NCBI GenBank assembly: GCA_011947345.1
Contig: JAAVTG010000502.1
Coordinates: 1-63,606, forward strand
Reading direction: 5' to 3'
DNA from: Phytophthora quininea
Lineage: Eukaryota > Oomycota > Peronosporomycetes > Peronosporales > Peronosporaceae
Length of the DNA: 63,606 nt
Below are positions 45,465 to 57,493 of the stretch, piece after piece. Each line of letters starts with the position of its first letter. The first letter of the stretch is position 1. Below the pieces are notes generated by a model. It ran no database searches and had not been told where the DNA came from. It saw nothing but the letters and a program-made list of their open reading frames with translations. Both the position numbers and the translations under genes were made by a program.

Positions 45465-45972
45465 GGATGGGGAAATTCAAGCGGTATTCGCTACTATCAA
45501 GCGACGCACAGCTAAGGTGGTAACACTGAGATCGTGGAATTACTTCGTCTCTGGTTACAAGTCTGGTCTTCGACTCAGGGCATCGGCGATTCCGTTTTTC
45601 GCACCAGGAAGATACGAGAATATCGGTTGATACTCTGCCAAAGGTATCATACCAACGAGCTAGACGACGATTCGTCATCTTCTGCGTGAACAATCCCTCG
45701 AGGCTCTTGTGATCCGTCTCGACAATTGGTGATTTGTCCAGGCAGTAGATCCTGAAAGCTGCTAAAGCATGAACGATAACTAGTAGTTCTTACTGCTGCG
45801 TCGGGTAGTTGAGCTCCGCCGACTTCATCTTCCGACTGGTGTACGCGATTGGGCGTTCAACACCATCTACGACTTGGAACAGGACGCCACCAACAGCAAA
45901 CTTGCTGGCATCTGTACGCAGATGCATCGGCTGATTGAAGTCGGGAAGATGCAGCACAGGAGGGTCGCACAA
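45391..45972 (-). pseudogene. Gypsy RNase H
   Basis: [20 protein letters not shown] carries the catalytic Asp of RNase H. A TAA follows YPTQQ at 45790, after which ELLVIVHALAAFRIYCLDKS and TDHKSLEGLF continue the domain in the same frame. Confidence 0.75.
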
Positions 45973-47371
45973 ACGTCGCTTTAACTTCTTTGAAGTTCTT
46001 CAACTGCTCCTTGTCGAAATGAATCCTCGCGTTGCGCTTGTTCTGCTTCTTGAGTAGTGTGAATATGGTAGCCGTAAGCGAGGCATACTCCCGACAGAAA
46101 CACTGGACGTAGCCAGTGAGTCCCAAGAAGCTGTGAAGCTGTTCTTGAGTCCTTGGTACCGGCCAGTCCATGATAATTTGCACTTTGTCGGGGTCCATGC
46201 GCACTCCGTCTCGGCCTACAAAGTCACCGAGACACGGAATCTCTGGGGCACAAAACACACACTTGGATAGCTTGACGTACAGCTTGTTGCCCCGCAAGAT
46301 ATCCAACGTCTTTCGTAAAGCTTCCAAATACTCGTTGACGTCTTGAGACCTGGTAGAGATGTAGATGTCGTCGTAAAACGACCTCATTTGCTTCAAGCCT
46401 CGAAACAGCTTGGACGCCAGTCTGTGCATCGTTGCCGGTGCATTGCAGACTCCCATGGGAAGTGCCAGGTACTCCCGGAGTCCGTTCGGTGCCTGGAATG
46501 CCGTGAACTTGATATCTTCTTCGCGCATTCGAACTTGATAGTACGCCGACATCAGGTCCATCGTCGAGTAGTAATATGCTCCAGCCATGTCGTCCAGGAT
46601 ATCTTCTTTCCTTGCCATCGGAATTCTCTGTCGGATCGTGTTAGAGTTGAGATATCGGTAGTCGTGAACGATACGCCATCCAACGGGCTTCCGCACACAG
46701 AATGCTGGAGTCGCGTGTGGACTAATGCTTGGCCTGATGAGCTTCTTCTCGACCATCTCTTCTACCCAGCGAACAACTTCACGTTGCTGCTCCGGTGATT
46801 GACGCCACTGGTGCCGATACATTGCGAGGTTTGGATCACGCACATCAATCCGGTGCTCAATCTCGCGCTTCTCGGGTAGACCTTCAGGGAGTTCGGGACG
46901 AAACACGGTGTCTTTATACTCCTTGAGTAGGTTGTAGGCAGGGTTAGCCCAAAAGCTTTTCCAGTCAGTATCCAGGTAACGTTGAGCCTTGGCACTGCCA
47001 ACGATATCAGGTTGGTTGCGTCGCTGCAACGAGCTTGCGACGCGCTTGATTGTCTCGTTCGACAGAACCAGCATAAAATCAGGTTCTTCTTGCGTCTTCG
47101 TCTTGATTCTCAGGAACTTTCCTAGCTTCTTACGCGTTATGAACTTGGTCTCCACGCCAGCTTTGTCGACAACGCCCATCGTGAACATCTTCTCCACGGC
47201 GCTGCTCTTTACCCCGGCACGGCTCTCAGCTGTGCTGTTATCCGAAGACGACCGCTTGTCGCTTCCCGCCGCCAAGCCTCTACCAACTGGCTCGCGGTCT
47301 AGTTGCTCGCAAGCAACTCTTGGGGTCACACTCTGCGCAGTTTCACGGGCAACTTCAACCACAGGCTTCAC
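45857..47371 (-). pseudogene. Gypsy reverse transcriptase
   Basis: 504-codon frame covering linker and RT: KPVGWRIVHDYRYLNSNTI, YYYSTMDLMSAYYQVRMR, ALPMGVCNAPATMHRL, and the catalytic FYDDIYISTRS (F-x-D-D). It continues through the thumb (SFLGLTGYVQCF). The frame is lost near 45965 at the start of RNase H. Confidence 0.85.
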
Positions 47372-47559
47372 ATCCGTTTTCAGCGCGGCGACTCAACAGG
47401 AATCAGGTCTTTTCGCCGACAGGCCTTTCGCCCTGGCAGATCTCCGAGACCCAGAGGCAATCGCCGGTCCGCCTTCCTAGATCGGCCCGATAGTCTCACT
47501 TATCCGCTCCGCTCGCAAAGTCCTCTTTGTTCCTTCAATTCTTCGACCACACCAATCAA

Positions 47560-48115
47560 TCAGGGGCTGTATGTCCTCGAAGAATGGTATCCCAGGATGT
47601 AGCCGAGCTCATCAGGAATAGCGTAGATGACAGCAACACATTTGTATGCTTCTTCCACTCCTGGCACTTCGATAGTCAGAGCTAGTAGCTCCAACTCTGT
47701 CTCGACAATCTGATTGTCTCCAAGCTTTACACGGATGTTCTTCTCTTGAAACTTCGTGGTTGTAAGCTTGTTCTTCTTGACCCAACGCTTGGACACGTAG
47801 ATTGTTGTAGCTCCACTGTCCAGCAGCATACTTGGGGTCGAGATGTTCTTGTTGCCAACACTGATCTCCCCATTGATAGAGAACAGTGGGTGTGATTTGT
47901 AGACGAGAGGGTATTCACACAGAACATTGATGCTGACATTGTCCACAGTTAATGTTCTGGTTACACTCTTGACCACGGCAAGACCCTCATTCACTGTCGC
48001 GGTTTGTCGTTTCCCTGCTCGTCTTGCAACTTCTTCCACGCGATGCAGTCAGCCCTGATACCACCGGGCTTCTTGCAGTGGAAGCACGCACGAATGAATA
48101 GGCCAAGAAGTACTC
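47560..48115 (-). pseudogene. Gypsy gag end and aspartic protease
   Basis: CFHCKKPGG..ADC near 48085 is a retroviral-type knuckle whose His is replaced by Gly. The protease reads MLLDSGATTIYVSKRWVKK with the DSG catalytic Asp, and the ...DELGYILG end follows. A one-base break in the G-run near 47590 (gggata) separates it from the continuing linker. Confidence 0.7.
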
Positions 48116-48127
48116 ATCCCGAGAATT

Positions 48128-48418
48128 ATGTTCGTGAGTGACGATGACAACTCAGATTTCCCCTTCCGGCTACGACAAAAGCAGTTCCCCGTGCAACCAG
48201 CATTCGCCATGACGATTAACAAGGCCCAAGGTCGGGAGGCGTTAAACTTGGAGCTGTACATGGTTTCCCGTGCTTTTCACATGGCCAGTTGTATGTGGCG
48301 TTGTCTCGCGTGACCTCTTGGAGCAAGTTGAAGGCATTGATTGAGTATCCAGAGTTGGTAGATCCGGACGGAGAAATGTACATGAAAAACATCGTGTACA
48401 CGCAGGTTTTTGATTAGG
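48128..48418 (+). pseudogene. Helitron helicase C-terminal fragment, copy 2
   Basis: PFRLRQKQFPVQPAFAMTIN and KAQGR are PIF1-like helicase motif V/VI; after a frame change near 48260 come YVALSRVTSWSKLKALIEYP and MKNIVYTQVFD ending at 48418. It abuts the broken 5' edge of the gypsy element at about 48120. Confidence 0.65.
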
Positions 48419-48637
48419 AATCGAGGTGCATTTCAAGGCTAGATGTAGTAGCTTTGCCACTACAAACTTTTGGACAAATGGCACTTGGCAAATTATACGC
48501 CTGTACGTTTTAGATTACACTACTTACTATAATTGGTGCGAAAAGCTAACTCATTCCGCCGGAGCGTAGCGGAAGCGGGCGGTCCACAGCTGCATCAAAC
48601 CATAAACCACCGCCGCGAAGTGGCGGCGCTCGGCTGG

Positions 48638-48695
48638 TTGTTCTAATAAGTATAATCCTAGCCAAAAAGTAAGTAACTGCTAAGTACCCGTTACA
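48638..48695. repeat. 58-bp repeat, copy 2
   Basis: Same orientation as 42345-42402, three mismatches. It lies 220-277 bp past the end of Helitron copy 2. A 6-bp-stem hairpin (CGCCGC GAAGTG GCGGCG) sits just before it at 48611-48628. Confidence 0.8.
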
Positions 48696-48877
48696 GCATC
48701 ACTTGATACAGCCCGGAGTAACGTATCGACAGTCTGAGTAAATACGTAGCTGCAATGCATGAGACTGCTATCAAATGGCCTAGTGCTCTGTGGGTGATTT
48801 ACATGTGATCTGTGTTGCAGCCGACAAGCACGATGAACTGTATTTGGTCTTAGGCCAGCCGAAGCATTGCCACCGCT

Positions 48878-50858
48878 TTACGCCCGCTTGGCGAGGTAGG
48901 CGTCGTGCAGCTTCTTCTGCTTGTCCTGCTCCTTTTAGCTTCTTGCGCTGGTTCTTCGTCAGCTCCTCGCCGGCAACATTGTGCGTCGGTAGACCCTCGG
49001 CGTCGAACTGCGAGTACAGCTCGGGCTGCTTCTTGAACATCTCCGCAGGCGACAGCTTCATCTTCTCCATCTTGAGCGCCAGCTGCTGCATTTGCGCGTC
49101 CTTGCGGCTAGCGTTCGCGCCCGAGCTGGCTGCGCCACTCGCAGCCTCACCGCCGCCTTCACGCAGCGCCACAATCTGGTTCAGCACCTTCTTGTCCTTC
49201 GTCGAGTCCTGGTCCGGTACGAAGTAGCCGATGCGCTCGAACTGCACGATCTCGCCCAGGTTCTTGCTGTACGACTCGGGGTCCACGCGCGCAGCAGCGT
49301 ACACGCACTCCGAGTTCTTCGAGTCCACAAACGATTCCCAGTCCTTAACGTCGCTCGGCAGCTCAGGCACTGTGAACAGGTGCGAATATATGCGCACCTC
49401 CACCTTCGGACTGTTCACTGGCACCCACGAGAGCACACCCTTGGGCTTGGACGAGTTCGTCCAGTCCATCCTGCCGACCACCTTGATCACCTTGCCGCTT
49501 GCATCCGTCTCCAACTTTGTGCACGTGAACGGGAATGCGTATTTGAGCCGCACCTCCTTGTTTGGCGCCAGACCATAAAAGTCCTTCGAATCCTCCGTAC
49601 GCACATCGCTGCGGTCGAGGAATAGTTTCTGTGTGAGCTGCACTTGGTGGTACGCGTCGCGGTCCGGGTCCTGCGGGTAGTCTGGTACCCGCAGTGAGAG
49701 CGCGTTCTTGTCAGGCGCTTCACCGTAGTTCTCAATGACCACCTCCACAGGGTCCAGCACAGCCATCACACGCTTCGAGGACTCGCCCAGGACATTGCGC
49801 GCCACAGAGTGCAACCGCTCAATCTGGATTGTCGACTGCACACGCGTGACGCCGATCTCCTTGCAGAACTGTTTGATGATCTCGGGGTGAACCCGCGACG
49901 ACGCAAACCGTTGAGCGTGCCCATACGCGGGTCGTCCCACCCACGCACGGTCCCGGACGTCACGAGCTTGAGCAGTTTGCGCTTGCTCAGCACTGTGTAG
50001 GTCATGGAGAGCCGTGCGAACTCGTAGACATTGGGCTTGAACAGGTCCAGCTCGTGCAGCAGCCAGTAGTACGACTCACGACGCGTCTCGAACTCGAGCG
50101 TGCAGATGGAGTAGTCGATGTGCTCCAGCGCGTCCACGATGCAGTGCGTGTAGTCGTAGGTGGGGTAGATGCACCACTTGTCTCCGATGTGCGGGTGGGG
50201 CACAAACTTGATGCGGTAAGCCACGTGGTCCCACATGTTCGGATTGGGGCTGCCCAGATCCATCTTCATCCGCAGGCACGCCGCTCCTTCCGCGTACAGG
50301 CCGAGCCGCATCTTCTCGAACTCTGCCAAATTCTCGGCAACGGAGCGAGAGCGGAAGGGAGACTTGCCGGCCTCGGGGACATCCTTCTCGTCCTTGGCGC
50401 CGGGGTGGCGTGGAACTGCTGCAGCACGACACGGGAGGCCTCGATCTCGCTCTTGCTTTGGTGGCAGACGTAGGCTCTGCCCTTGCGGATGAGCTTAATC
50501 GCCAGCTCGTACAGCTCCTGGAAGTACTGCGAGCTGTACGTGACCTTGGCGGGGAGTAGCCCAACCAGTGGACGTTGTTGGCGATGGCCTCAATGTACTC
50601 GTTGCTCTCGGCCTCTGGATTGGTGTCGTCGTAGCGGAAGTAGGTCTCTCGCCGGTCCAGAGGCACGCCCAGCTTCTCGAAGGCCTCGAAGAAGTTCATG
50701 TTCATCGACTTGGCGTGGCCCACGTGCAGGTATCCGTTGGGTTCCGGCGGGAAGCGAGTGCGCACCTTGCCGCCCGTGACGCGCTGGTGCTCCGCCAGCT
50801 TCTCTGGGGAGTTCTTCGCCAGCTCCATGGCGCGCGCCTCCAGGCCCGTGGTCGACAT
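48878..50858 (-). CDS. Glutaminyl-tRNA synthetase, cytosolic type
   Basis: About 660 residues, class I. The HIGH motif is HVGH (residues 45-48, in [19 protein letters not shown]) and the KMSKS motif is [24 protein letters not shown] follows it. The C-terminal anticodon-binding beta barrels ([35 protein letters not shown]) identify GlnRS rather than GluRS. Breaks occur at C-runs near 50550 and 50400, at 49884-49887, and at the A-run near 48940, where dropping a base gives a Lys-rich end and the TAA at 48878. The start is at 50858 ([16 protein letters not shown]); an in-frame ATG at 50930 would add a basic 24-residue leader. It charges tRNA-Gln in the cytoplasm. Confidence 0.9.
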
Positions 50859-51264
50859 GGCGAAGGAGGGGAGAGAGGTCTGCTGAGCTAGGCTGCGCTG
50901 GGCTGGAAGGCGAATCCGATTGTGGGTCATAGTCGAGCCAAATGACTCGAGTTTGTATGGAGGAGATGCGAGTAGATGCCGCGAGGGAGAATTCGCGTGG
51001 GCGACGGAGGCGCGGCTTCAGAACCGCAAGAAGAGAGAGCTGTAGTTGCTGCTGTTGTTGTCTGCTGCATTGGCTCACCAGTGTTTTGTCCTCACAGTCT
51101 CACTGCATCACTAACACTATGACGACGAACACGAGGCGATCGTGCGGTAGCTGAGATCGCGGCTCTGGGCGGCTCTGGGCGCAGTCTGCAGCTCTTTCCG
51201 AGTCGACGGCTCCTATCGACAGCAAGCTACTGCCTCTAGCTGCGTCCTCCTCACTTGAGCCAGT

Positions 51265-52090
51265 CTACTTCTTGGCGAACGAGACCTTGAGCACGTCCGT
51301 GGGGGTGAGCTTGAAGCCGAAGAGCCCCTGCAGCGCGATGGCAGCCTGTGCCTCGTCGCCAAACTCCACAAACGCCAGCCCCTTCTTGCCAGGCACCATG
51401 CGAACCTCCTACAGCGACAATCAAACAAGCAAAGAAACCCCACCTTTGTCAGCATCGAAGGCAATCAGCCTTCACAGAAAACCCCACCGCAGCTGCAACA
51501 GCAGCAGCAGGTTGTACGCACCTTGAATCCGTGGTACTGCTTGAACAGTACGCCCAGCATCTCCTGGTTGCAGGACTCGGGAAGCGCCTCCAAGAACAGA
51601 ATCTTGTTGGGCACGTTCTGCTGAGGTCTGGAGGGCGCTGTCACGGCCGCCGCTGCTCCATTCTCCGCCGCCTGCTTTTTAGTCGCTGGAGGCGCTGCAG
51701 CCGCTGGCTTGGGCTCTCGCTTGCGCTTCTCTCGCGGCACAAAGACCCCTCGCGTCGGGCGATGACGTCCGCCTTCTCCTTGGCAAAGTGCGCGGCCACT
51801 GGCTTCTCGAACAGGACGATACCGTTCACGGCTCGCAGTGCGTTGGAGGCGCTGGCCACGTCGTCAAACGTCACCCAGGCCTGGCCGCGCAGCCGCCGCG
51901 CGCGCCCCATGACGATCTCCAGGATCTTGCCGTGCTGCGACAGCGTCGCGTAGAGCGTGGCCTTGAGCCGCTCCACCTTGATGTGGTCATTCAGGTTGTT
52001 TAAATAGATGGTGTAGTTGGGCGGCACGTCCTCGGTCGACGCCGCGGACGCCGCAGCGTCGGCTGAGCTGCTGCGCTCCTCGGTGGTCAT
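51265..52090 (-). CDS. U1A/U2B''-type snRNP protein with two RRMs
   Basis: The start at 52090 gives MTTEERSSSADAAASAASTE. RRM1 begins NYTIYLNNLNDHIKVERLKA, with IEIVMGRARRLRGQAWVTF as RNP1-like strand, matching U1A/U2B''. A basic/Ala-rich linker (PREKRKREPKPAAAAPP) leads to RRM2 (NKILFLEALPESCNQEMLGV), which is split by an intron and ends GFKLTPTDVLKVSFAKK at 51265. Binds U1 or U2 snRNA stem loops in the spliceosome, by family knowledge. One break at the run 51746-51749 lies in the linker. No way to separate U1A from U2B'' here. Confidence 0.85.
51409..51521 (-). other. Predicted 113-nt intron in the snRNP gene
   Basis: GTGCGT donor, GCTGAC or GCTGAT branch-like sites, GCTGTAG acceptor on the minus strand. 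Joins QYHGFK to EVRMVPGKKG within RRM2. Confidence 0.8.
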
Positions 52091-54657
52091 CGAGAGCAAG
52101 ATGGCGTTTGGTGGCAAATCCCAGCTGCTACAATTTCGGTGGTTGTAGTCAAATAAACTACAGTTACCGGACATGTAAGACCAAATCAGGTCTGTGCGAG
52201 CGGATGGCTACGGTCTGTTGTTATAGCGCTAATGACCATGACTTTATTCTACAGCAGCTTCCCCACCGTCGCCCATCTTACCTGCCCACGCTGGCACTTT
52301 CGCGAATCATACCGGAGCTGACTCGGTCACTTTTGGAACTTGGTAGCTGCCGAAGCGGGGAATCTGCTTTAACTTGTTACCACACATCCAAAGCACCCAT
52401 ATATGTCGGAAGAAGTAGTCGCAATAACGACATCGCTTTAGACGTGTCGGAATCGTCAACGACACAATTCGTCGTTTGACACTCACCTTCCGAGTTGTAT
52501 GATTTTGTGGAGACTACATACTGGCACACCTTTCATTTGGTCCGAGTACTCAGCAAGACAAACGTAGTAGTGTGACGCATATCTTCAAGGGTTCACTCAT
52601 CAACGCGGTACGCGATCAGTCTGGTGGTTTGGTGGTAGCACAATAATTGCCTGTTTCTGTTGGAGGCAGGCTCTGCGTCGAAAATTAATCGGCCTGCGTG
52701 TTCCATCTTAACCAGTCAGTGAAGCTAAATCTATTGGTGTGCCAGATACCCTGACAGTAACTCCGATAATCGCAAAGAGATCCCATATGTGACGCCAAAA
52801 ATCAACAACACCGGCAGTGTGCAACTCAGGGCGTCGTTTTGGCAGTGCTGCATGCGTACTGGATGTAAAATGCCCTTCCTACGCTGTGCAACGTTAAGAT
52901 AGAAATGCACAACAGATCCAACAACCCGGCCGGAAACCAATAGCCGAGTGATGATGATGTTTCGTCACACATACCGACAACGACACAAAAGCCGGTGATT
53001 CAATTCGGGTTGTCCATACAAAAAATATTGGCACAAAAACGGCTCAGCGGTAGTGCTGACAACTCCATCTGCATCTGGCGTACGTCAGACTGGAACTGTC
53101 TACGAGAATAGAGCTATTGCTTGATTGGGTAATATAAACTTCAAATTGTACAGCATTTTATTAGTCGAGTTGAACTATAACTGACTCAAAGGCAGGAATT
53201 GCTGTCCCAAAGCCACGATTTTTTAGTTCTGACGAAAAGTCCTCCCACGCCTCAATCGTAGTTTTTATAGCCTTTAGACGTTTTTCAGGAGCTGAAAGTC
53301 ATGTTTTAGGTGTGTAGGAACCACGATTTCAGTGATCGCATCACCCCACATCTAACGGCTGGCGCACCGAAGTACTTTTGAGGGCAGCGGGAACACAATA
53401 GCACAGGCTTCCTCGGCCACAACGCGCACTCCTTGCTCCGACACATCGCTGTCGAAATTGTCGAGCAGCGCTGGGCCATTAATTTCATATTTTAGTAATT
53501 GTTGACATAAAATTGTTACCCAAAAAAATGCCTCTTGAAATGCCCCTTTTTTGAGGAGGGGGCTCTTTTGAACTCGATGGACCCTCCCGACTTGCCGCGT
53601 AGGATGAAAAGAATGAGAAGTTTCCATGAAACATTAAAAAAATAATAATAAATAATCCAATATTATAATAAAAATATTTTAAAAAACTTACCGTCAGCTC
53701 GAATTGTGAGCACAGCTGTCATTCGCCCTGAGTGCTTCACCAGGTCTTGGATATCAGCGGACCCTTTGCGTCCCATAAAGATCCAGATTCGGCGGGCAGC
53801 ATGCCGAAGTTATTGCAATTTCATCGACCTTGTACATCCCGCAGGAGAATAGGGTCTGAAGGTAGGCCAAAACCCTATTGCATAGTCAGTCTTTATCCGC
53901 AGTAGATCAGCACTGGGCAACTTAATTTCCCGAGTTTTTCAATTGAAAACCCATATTTAAAACCAATACAAATTAACAAATGCTCGATTAAATTAGCATT
54001 AAAAAGGTCACATGGACTGAAATAACAAAAATAATTAGATTGTAGGAACCTTTCAAGCGCACGACGGCAGATTTTGGGCGATGTCTTGTCCTCATTGTAG
54101 CGCAATAGCCTCTGACATTAGTTGTCCTCTATAAAATATATCATGAGTGAGGCTATGAGCCACTAGATAACAATAAGCTAGTGTAAATTTATATAATTCA
54201 ATAAAACAAGCGTTCTCGCTGCGCCGCAAAGAGGCGCAACCAGCCCGCCCCAGCTCCGTTTCAATTAGTTTTCCGTTTTCTAAATGTACTGATAAAAAAT
54301 AACTTTACAACCGATCTGTTGTTGGTCACATGTTTTGCATTTTCGGGCTCCATTAAAAGACTATACAGCGTAAACTGCCAGTGCATGGAGGCGATAGCGT
54401 GCTGCGGGATGTTGGAACTGGAGATGACAACCCTCGTCAAGTAAGTAACAACCGATACCATAGTACTTATATTTTGGGTAGTTATTATGATATGTATATT
54501 CTCGATACATCTAAACGCGCTATAAACTTTTCAAATTAGAACAGTGTCTCAGTATCTTGGACTTTCCAGAAATAAAAATTTCAGCCAATCAGAACTCCGT
54601 ATTTTGTGCTGACATGGCGACAGACACGCATGTTATTGGTTAAGATGTATATTGACT
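52091..54657. other. Gene-free, partly AT-rich region
   Basis: 2.6 kb without a supported gene. 53630-53700 and 53930-54240 are very AT-rich. A minus-strand trace around 53200-53310 (KAIKTTIEAWEDFSSELKN) and at 53480-53350 (GPALLDNFDSDVSEQGVRV) may be relic transposon coding sequence of unknown family. Confidence 0.35.
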
Positions 54658-56737
54658 TACCGTATTCCCCTTGTCATAAGCGTCGACTTGTCATAAGCGC
54701 CGCCACGGCGGAGCCAATCAGACACGCAAGTTTTCTCTAATCAGATAATTGCTTGTCATAAGAGCCACTTCAACAGCCGGTGCTGCTGTGGCCGAGTCCA
54801 TTCAATTCGAGTGGCCGACAACGAGCAAGCGCAGCGAGCAGCGGACTCTCGTTCATTCTACAACTATCACTATGGCAGGAAGACCTTGTGTTGGAGGGGA
54901 TGGTCGAGTGCCCAACCGACACATGCGCGTATCCGTAACTTACGCGGAGAAAAGAGGTGCATCGAGCACTTTCTCAAAGAACGACGCCTAGAGGACGCAA
55001 TCTACGTCGTTTTTGGAGACCCCGACGACATGCGCAGCAAGAAGAAGCAAGTCCGGAAGTGGATCAAGAATCGAGTCGCGATATTTGCTATGTGTGCCAA
55101 CGGCAAGGGCTCGCATCGCAAACTCAGGCATTCTGGAACTGCTACGTTGCTGTTGAAGGGGTTGGAGGAGCAGATAGTGCTGTGGATAAACAGTATGCGC
55201 CGTGATGGTATGCCAGTCTTGCTGAATATGTTGCGCGCAAAAGGAGTTGAGATGGCCAAAGAGATGTCCCAAGCTGCGGCAGTATTTCGCGGCTCTTACT
55301 CCTGGGCGAAGAAGTTTATGCGTCGCCACAGACTTTCTATTCGTACACGCACTCGTCAGGGTCAGACGACTCCAGCAGATGCCGAGAAGGCAGCACTTCA
55401 ATTCAGCGCGCGCGTCCGCCGTACAATCGTTGAACAGGGAATCACACAAGTGTTTAATGCGGACCAGACTGGCACGATTTTGTTCTCATCTATTCAAACT
55501 GCTTACTGACACATCGAAGCTGTTTGTTTTGAGTATTTGCCTCGTAGAACAATTGATCACCGCGGTGTCAAGACAGTGTGGATAAAGTGTGCTGGAAAAG
55601 AGAAAGAACGAGCAACAGCGATGCTGTTAGGCGACTCACAGGGCAACAAGTACAGTCCGTTTCTTGTCTTCAAGAGCAAACCCTCGCGAGTTCCAGCCAC
55701 GAAGGTTGCCAACGATGAACATCGGCACGGTTTCGGTAGACGAGTTTTGAAGGAGATCAAGGGTTTGCAAGAAAAATCCGACTGTGTTATCTACGGAAAC
55801 GAAAACGCGTGGTGGACGTCTAAATTATCGCTCAAGTTTCTGCGTTATTTTTTGCAGATCGCCAAAATATTGAGGATCCTGTACTCTTGCTATGGGATGA
55901 CTTCTCGGGTCATTGGACCCAAGAAGTCGTCCATTACGCTGCATCAATCAACGTCTTATTGATGAAGGTGCCGCCACGGTACACATACGTATGTCAGCCT
56001 GCTGACATTGCGTGGAATAAGCCGCTTAAAGATCGGCTGCGGGAGCGATGGGTGGAGCAAATGCAGCGGCAAATTCGTGGTCACCACCTACAAGAGGAGC
56101 GACAGAAGGTCACGCAGAACGAAGATGCACTAGCAGCGCAGCAGATGCTGGATATGAGCGCAAGTATCTGTAGCGGAGAAATGGGTGAGGGCCGAGAGTT
56201 CTTCGTGCCCGAGGCGTATGAAGCAAGAGAGGCAGTTTGCAGCGACACAAGCGACAGCGAGGACGATATGATAGCGCAGCCCACACAATCCCAGCGACAA
56301 ACCCAGGACTCAAAGAGCTTTCAGCTCCGAGCTCCCACCAGGACAGACACAGCGATATGGACCAGCGAGGCGTGGCACGACGTGTACTATTCAAAATGGC
56401 TTCAAAAGGGTGGGACTTTTGAACGACACTCGACGTGCACCGGAGATACAGACGAACAATCAGACAGACATGTCCGCCGTGATCGATCGTCTACGTGCAC
56501 TCCAACTCCAAGGTAGAGTTCACAAGATGAGTGCTGTAGACTCTGATGACGACGCTGCCAGTGTCTACAGCGATGACAACAGCAACAGCGAACTTCGTGT
56601 TAGCCTGTGACCATTCAATGCATCCCATCCATTTTGCTGCTTCAACGTTAAAGTGTACATGACTGGTCTCTTGTGCACTTCATTGCCCTATCCTAATGTG
56701 CACATGTAGTGACGCTTTTGACAGGAAGAATACGGTA
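54658..56737 (+). mobile_element. Pogo-like (Tc1/mariner superfamily) DNA transposon with TIRs
   Basis: 2.08 kb bounded by TA. Left TIR CCGTATTCCCCTTGTCATAA (54660 on) pairs with the reverse complement at the right end (CCGTATTCTTCCTGTCAAAA, ending 56735) at about 21 of 25 positions. The motif CTTGTCATAAG recurs at 54670, 54687 and 54752, likely subterminal transposase-binding sites. It holds one transposase gene in the same orientation. Confidence 0.8.
54872..56516 (+). pseudogene. Pogo-like DDE transposase, inactivated
   Basis: Starts MAGRPCVGGDGRVPNRHMRV. Frame changes at the A-run near 54950 and the T-run near 55850 and an in-frame TGA at 55507-55509 break the frame. Domains: N-terminal HTH region (FLKERRLEDAIYVVFGDPDD), CENP-B-type segment ending WAKKFMRRHRLS, and the DDE core with NADQTGT (first Asp), LLWDDFSGHWTQEV (second) and CQPADIAWNKPLKDRL (third). 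The acidic/Ser-rich tail is variable. All three catalytic Asp are present, so the lesions are recent or partly sequence error. Confidence 0.8.
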
Positions 56738-56822
56738 CCTCTTCGTCTCGACGCGTATCGTTCATGAACGTCATCAGAGCAGGGTGAAAAGGGATTTTCT
56801 TACGTCCCTGCCCTTTCGACGT

Positions 56823-56983
56823 CTACGACAGCCTGTTGCCGCTGAACGTGCAAAGATTCTCTCGGGACCGCCACCAGCCGTCCACCACGCCGTGTGGGTA
56901 GCCGAGCTCGGTGGCGGCCCCAGACAGCCCCACCGCTGCCAGCTTCTCCTTGACCGTGTAGCCTGGCTGCTTGCGCTTCATTG
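56823..56983 (-). pseudogene. psq-type HTH fragment of a second transposase
   Basis: MKRKQPGYTVKEKLAAVGLS, then ATELGYPHGVVDGWWRSREN, matches the N-terminal DNA-binding start of oomycete pogo/Tc1-type transposases. It is on the strand opposite, and outside, the complete TIR element. Nothing further of the gene is present. Confidence 0.5.
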
Positions 56984-57493
56984 TACGCGTCTCGAAATGG
57001 AGGAAAGGGCCTTCATTTTGTGACCGCAACCAACCAAATTTTACTTATTTTTATTGCCAATAGCGTATAAGTAAATGTAATTCGATTGGTCAAAATTTTG
57101 TATTAGCTTCTCTTGCTGATCCCGGGTTTTGTGTACCCCCGCTTTTGTGTCGTTGTCGGTACACCAAACTTATTGGTTTTTGTAGTCGCTGACAGTCTGA
57201 ATCACGTGCACCATCCCCCATTGATCACCACCAAGTTCGTCGGCGATAGCACGCTAATAGTTCAATATAGTGAAAGTGATCGCCAGATTATACGAGAAGC
57301 CTCGCCCATGCTTTCGACCAGAGAAACACATACGCAAATACCTATTTCGCCTTAGCACCGTTTGATGTGCCTGTAACTTCCGTAGTAACAGATAACCACC
57401 TAGTACGTGCTTGAGAGGGAAGCAATTTCTGTTACAGGTTGACATCATTGGCTTAGGTGCGGGGCTCAAGCTTCTGCCGTAATCACACCCTCT
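56984..57493. other. No supported gene
   Basis: 500 bp between transposon fragments; may contain the 5' end of the hAT element, but no terminal repeats were found. Confidence 0.3.

Larger units (their letters stand above)
43975..48120 (-). mobile_element. Ty3/gypsy (chromovirus-type) pol region, 5'-truncated
   Basis: Minus-strand order from 48120 down: degenerate CCHC knuckle, aspartic protease, reverse transcriptase, RNase H, integrase with zinc-binding and core domains, chromodomain. The order PR-RT-RH-IN-chromodomain defines Ty3/gypsy chromoviruses. Gag is nearly absent and no complete LTR pair is found. Several in-frame stops (for example TAA after YPTQQ at 45790) and frame changes make it inactive. 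Confidence 0.85.
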
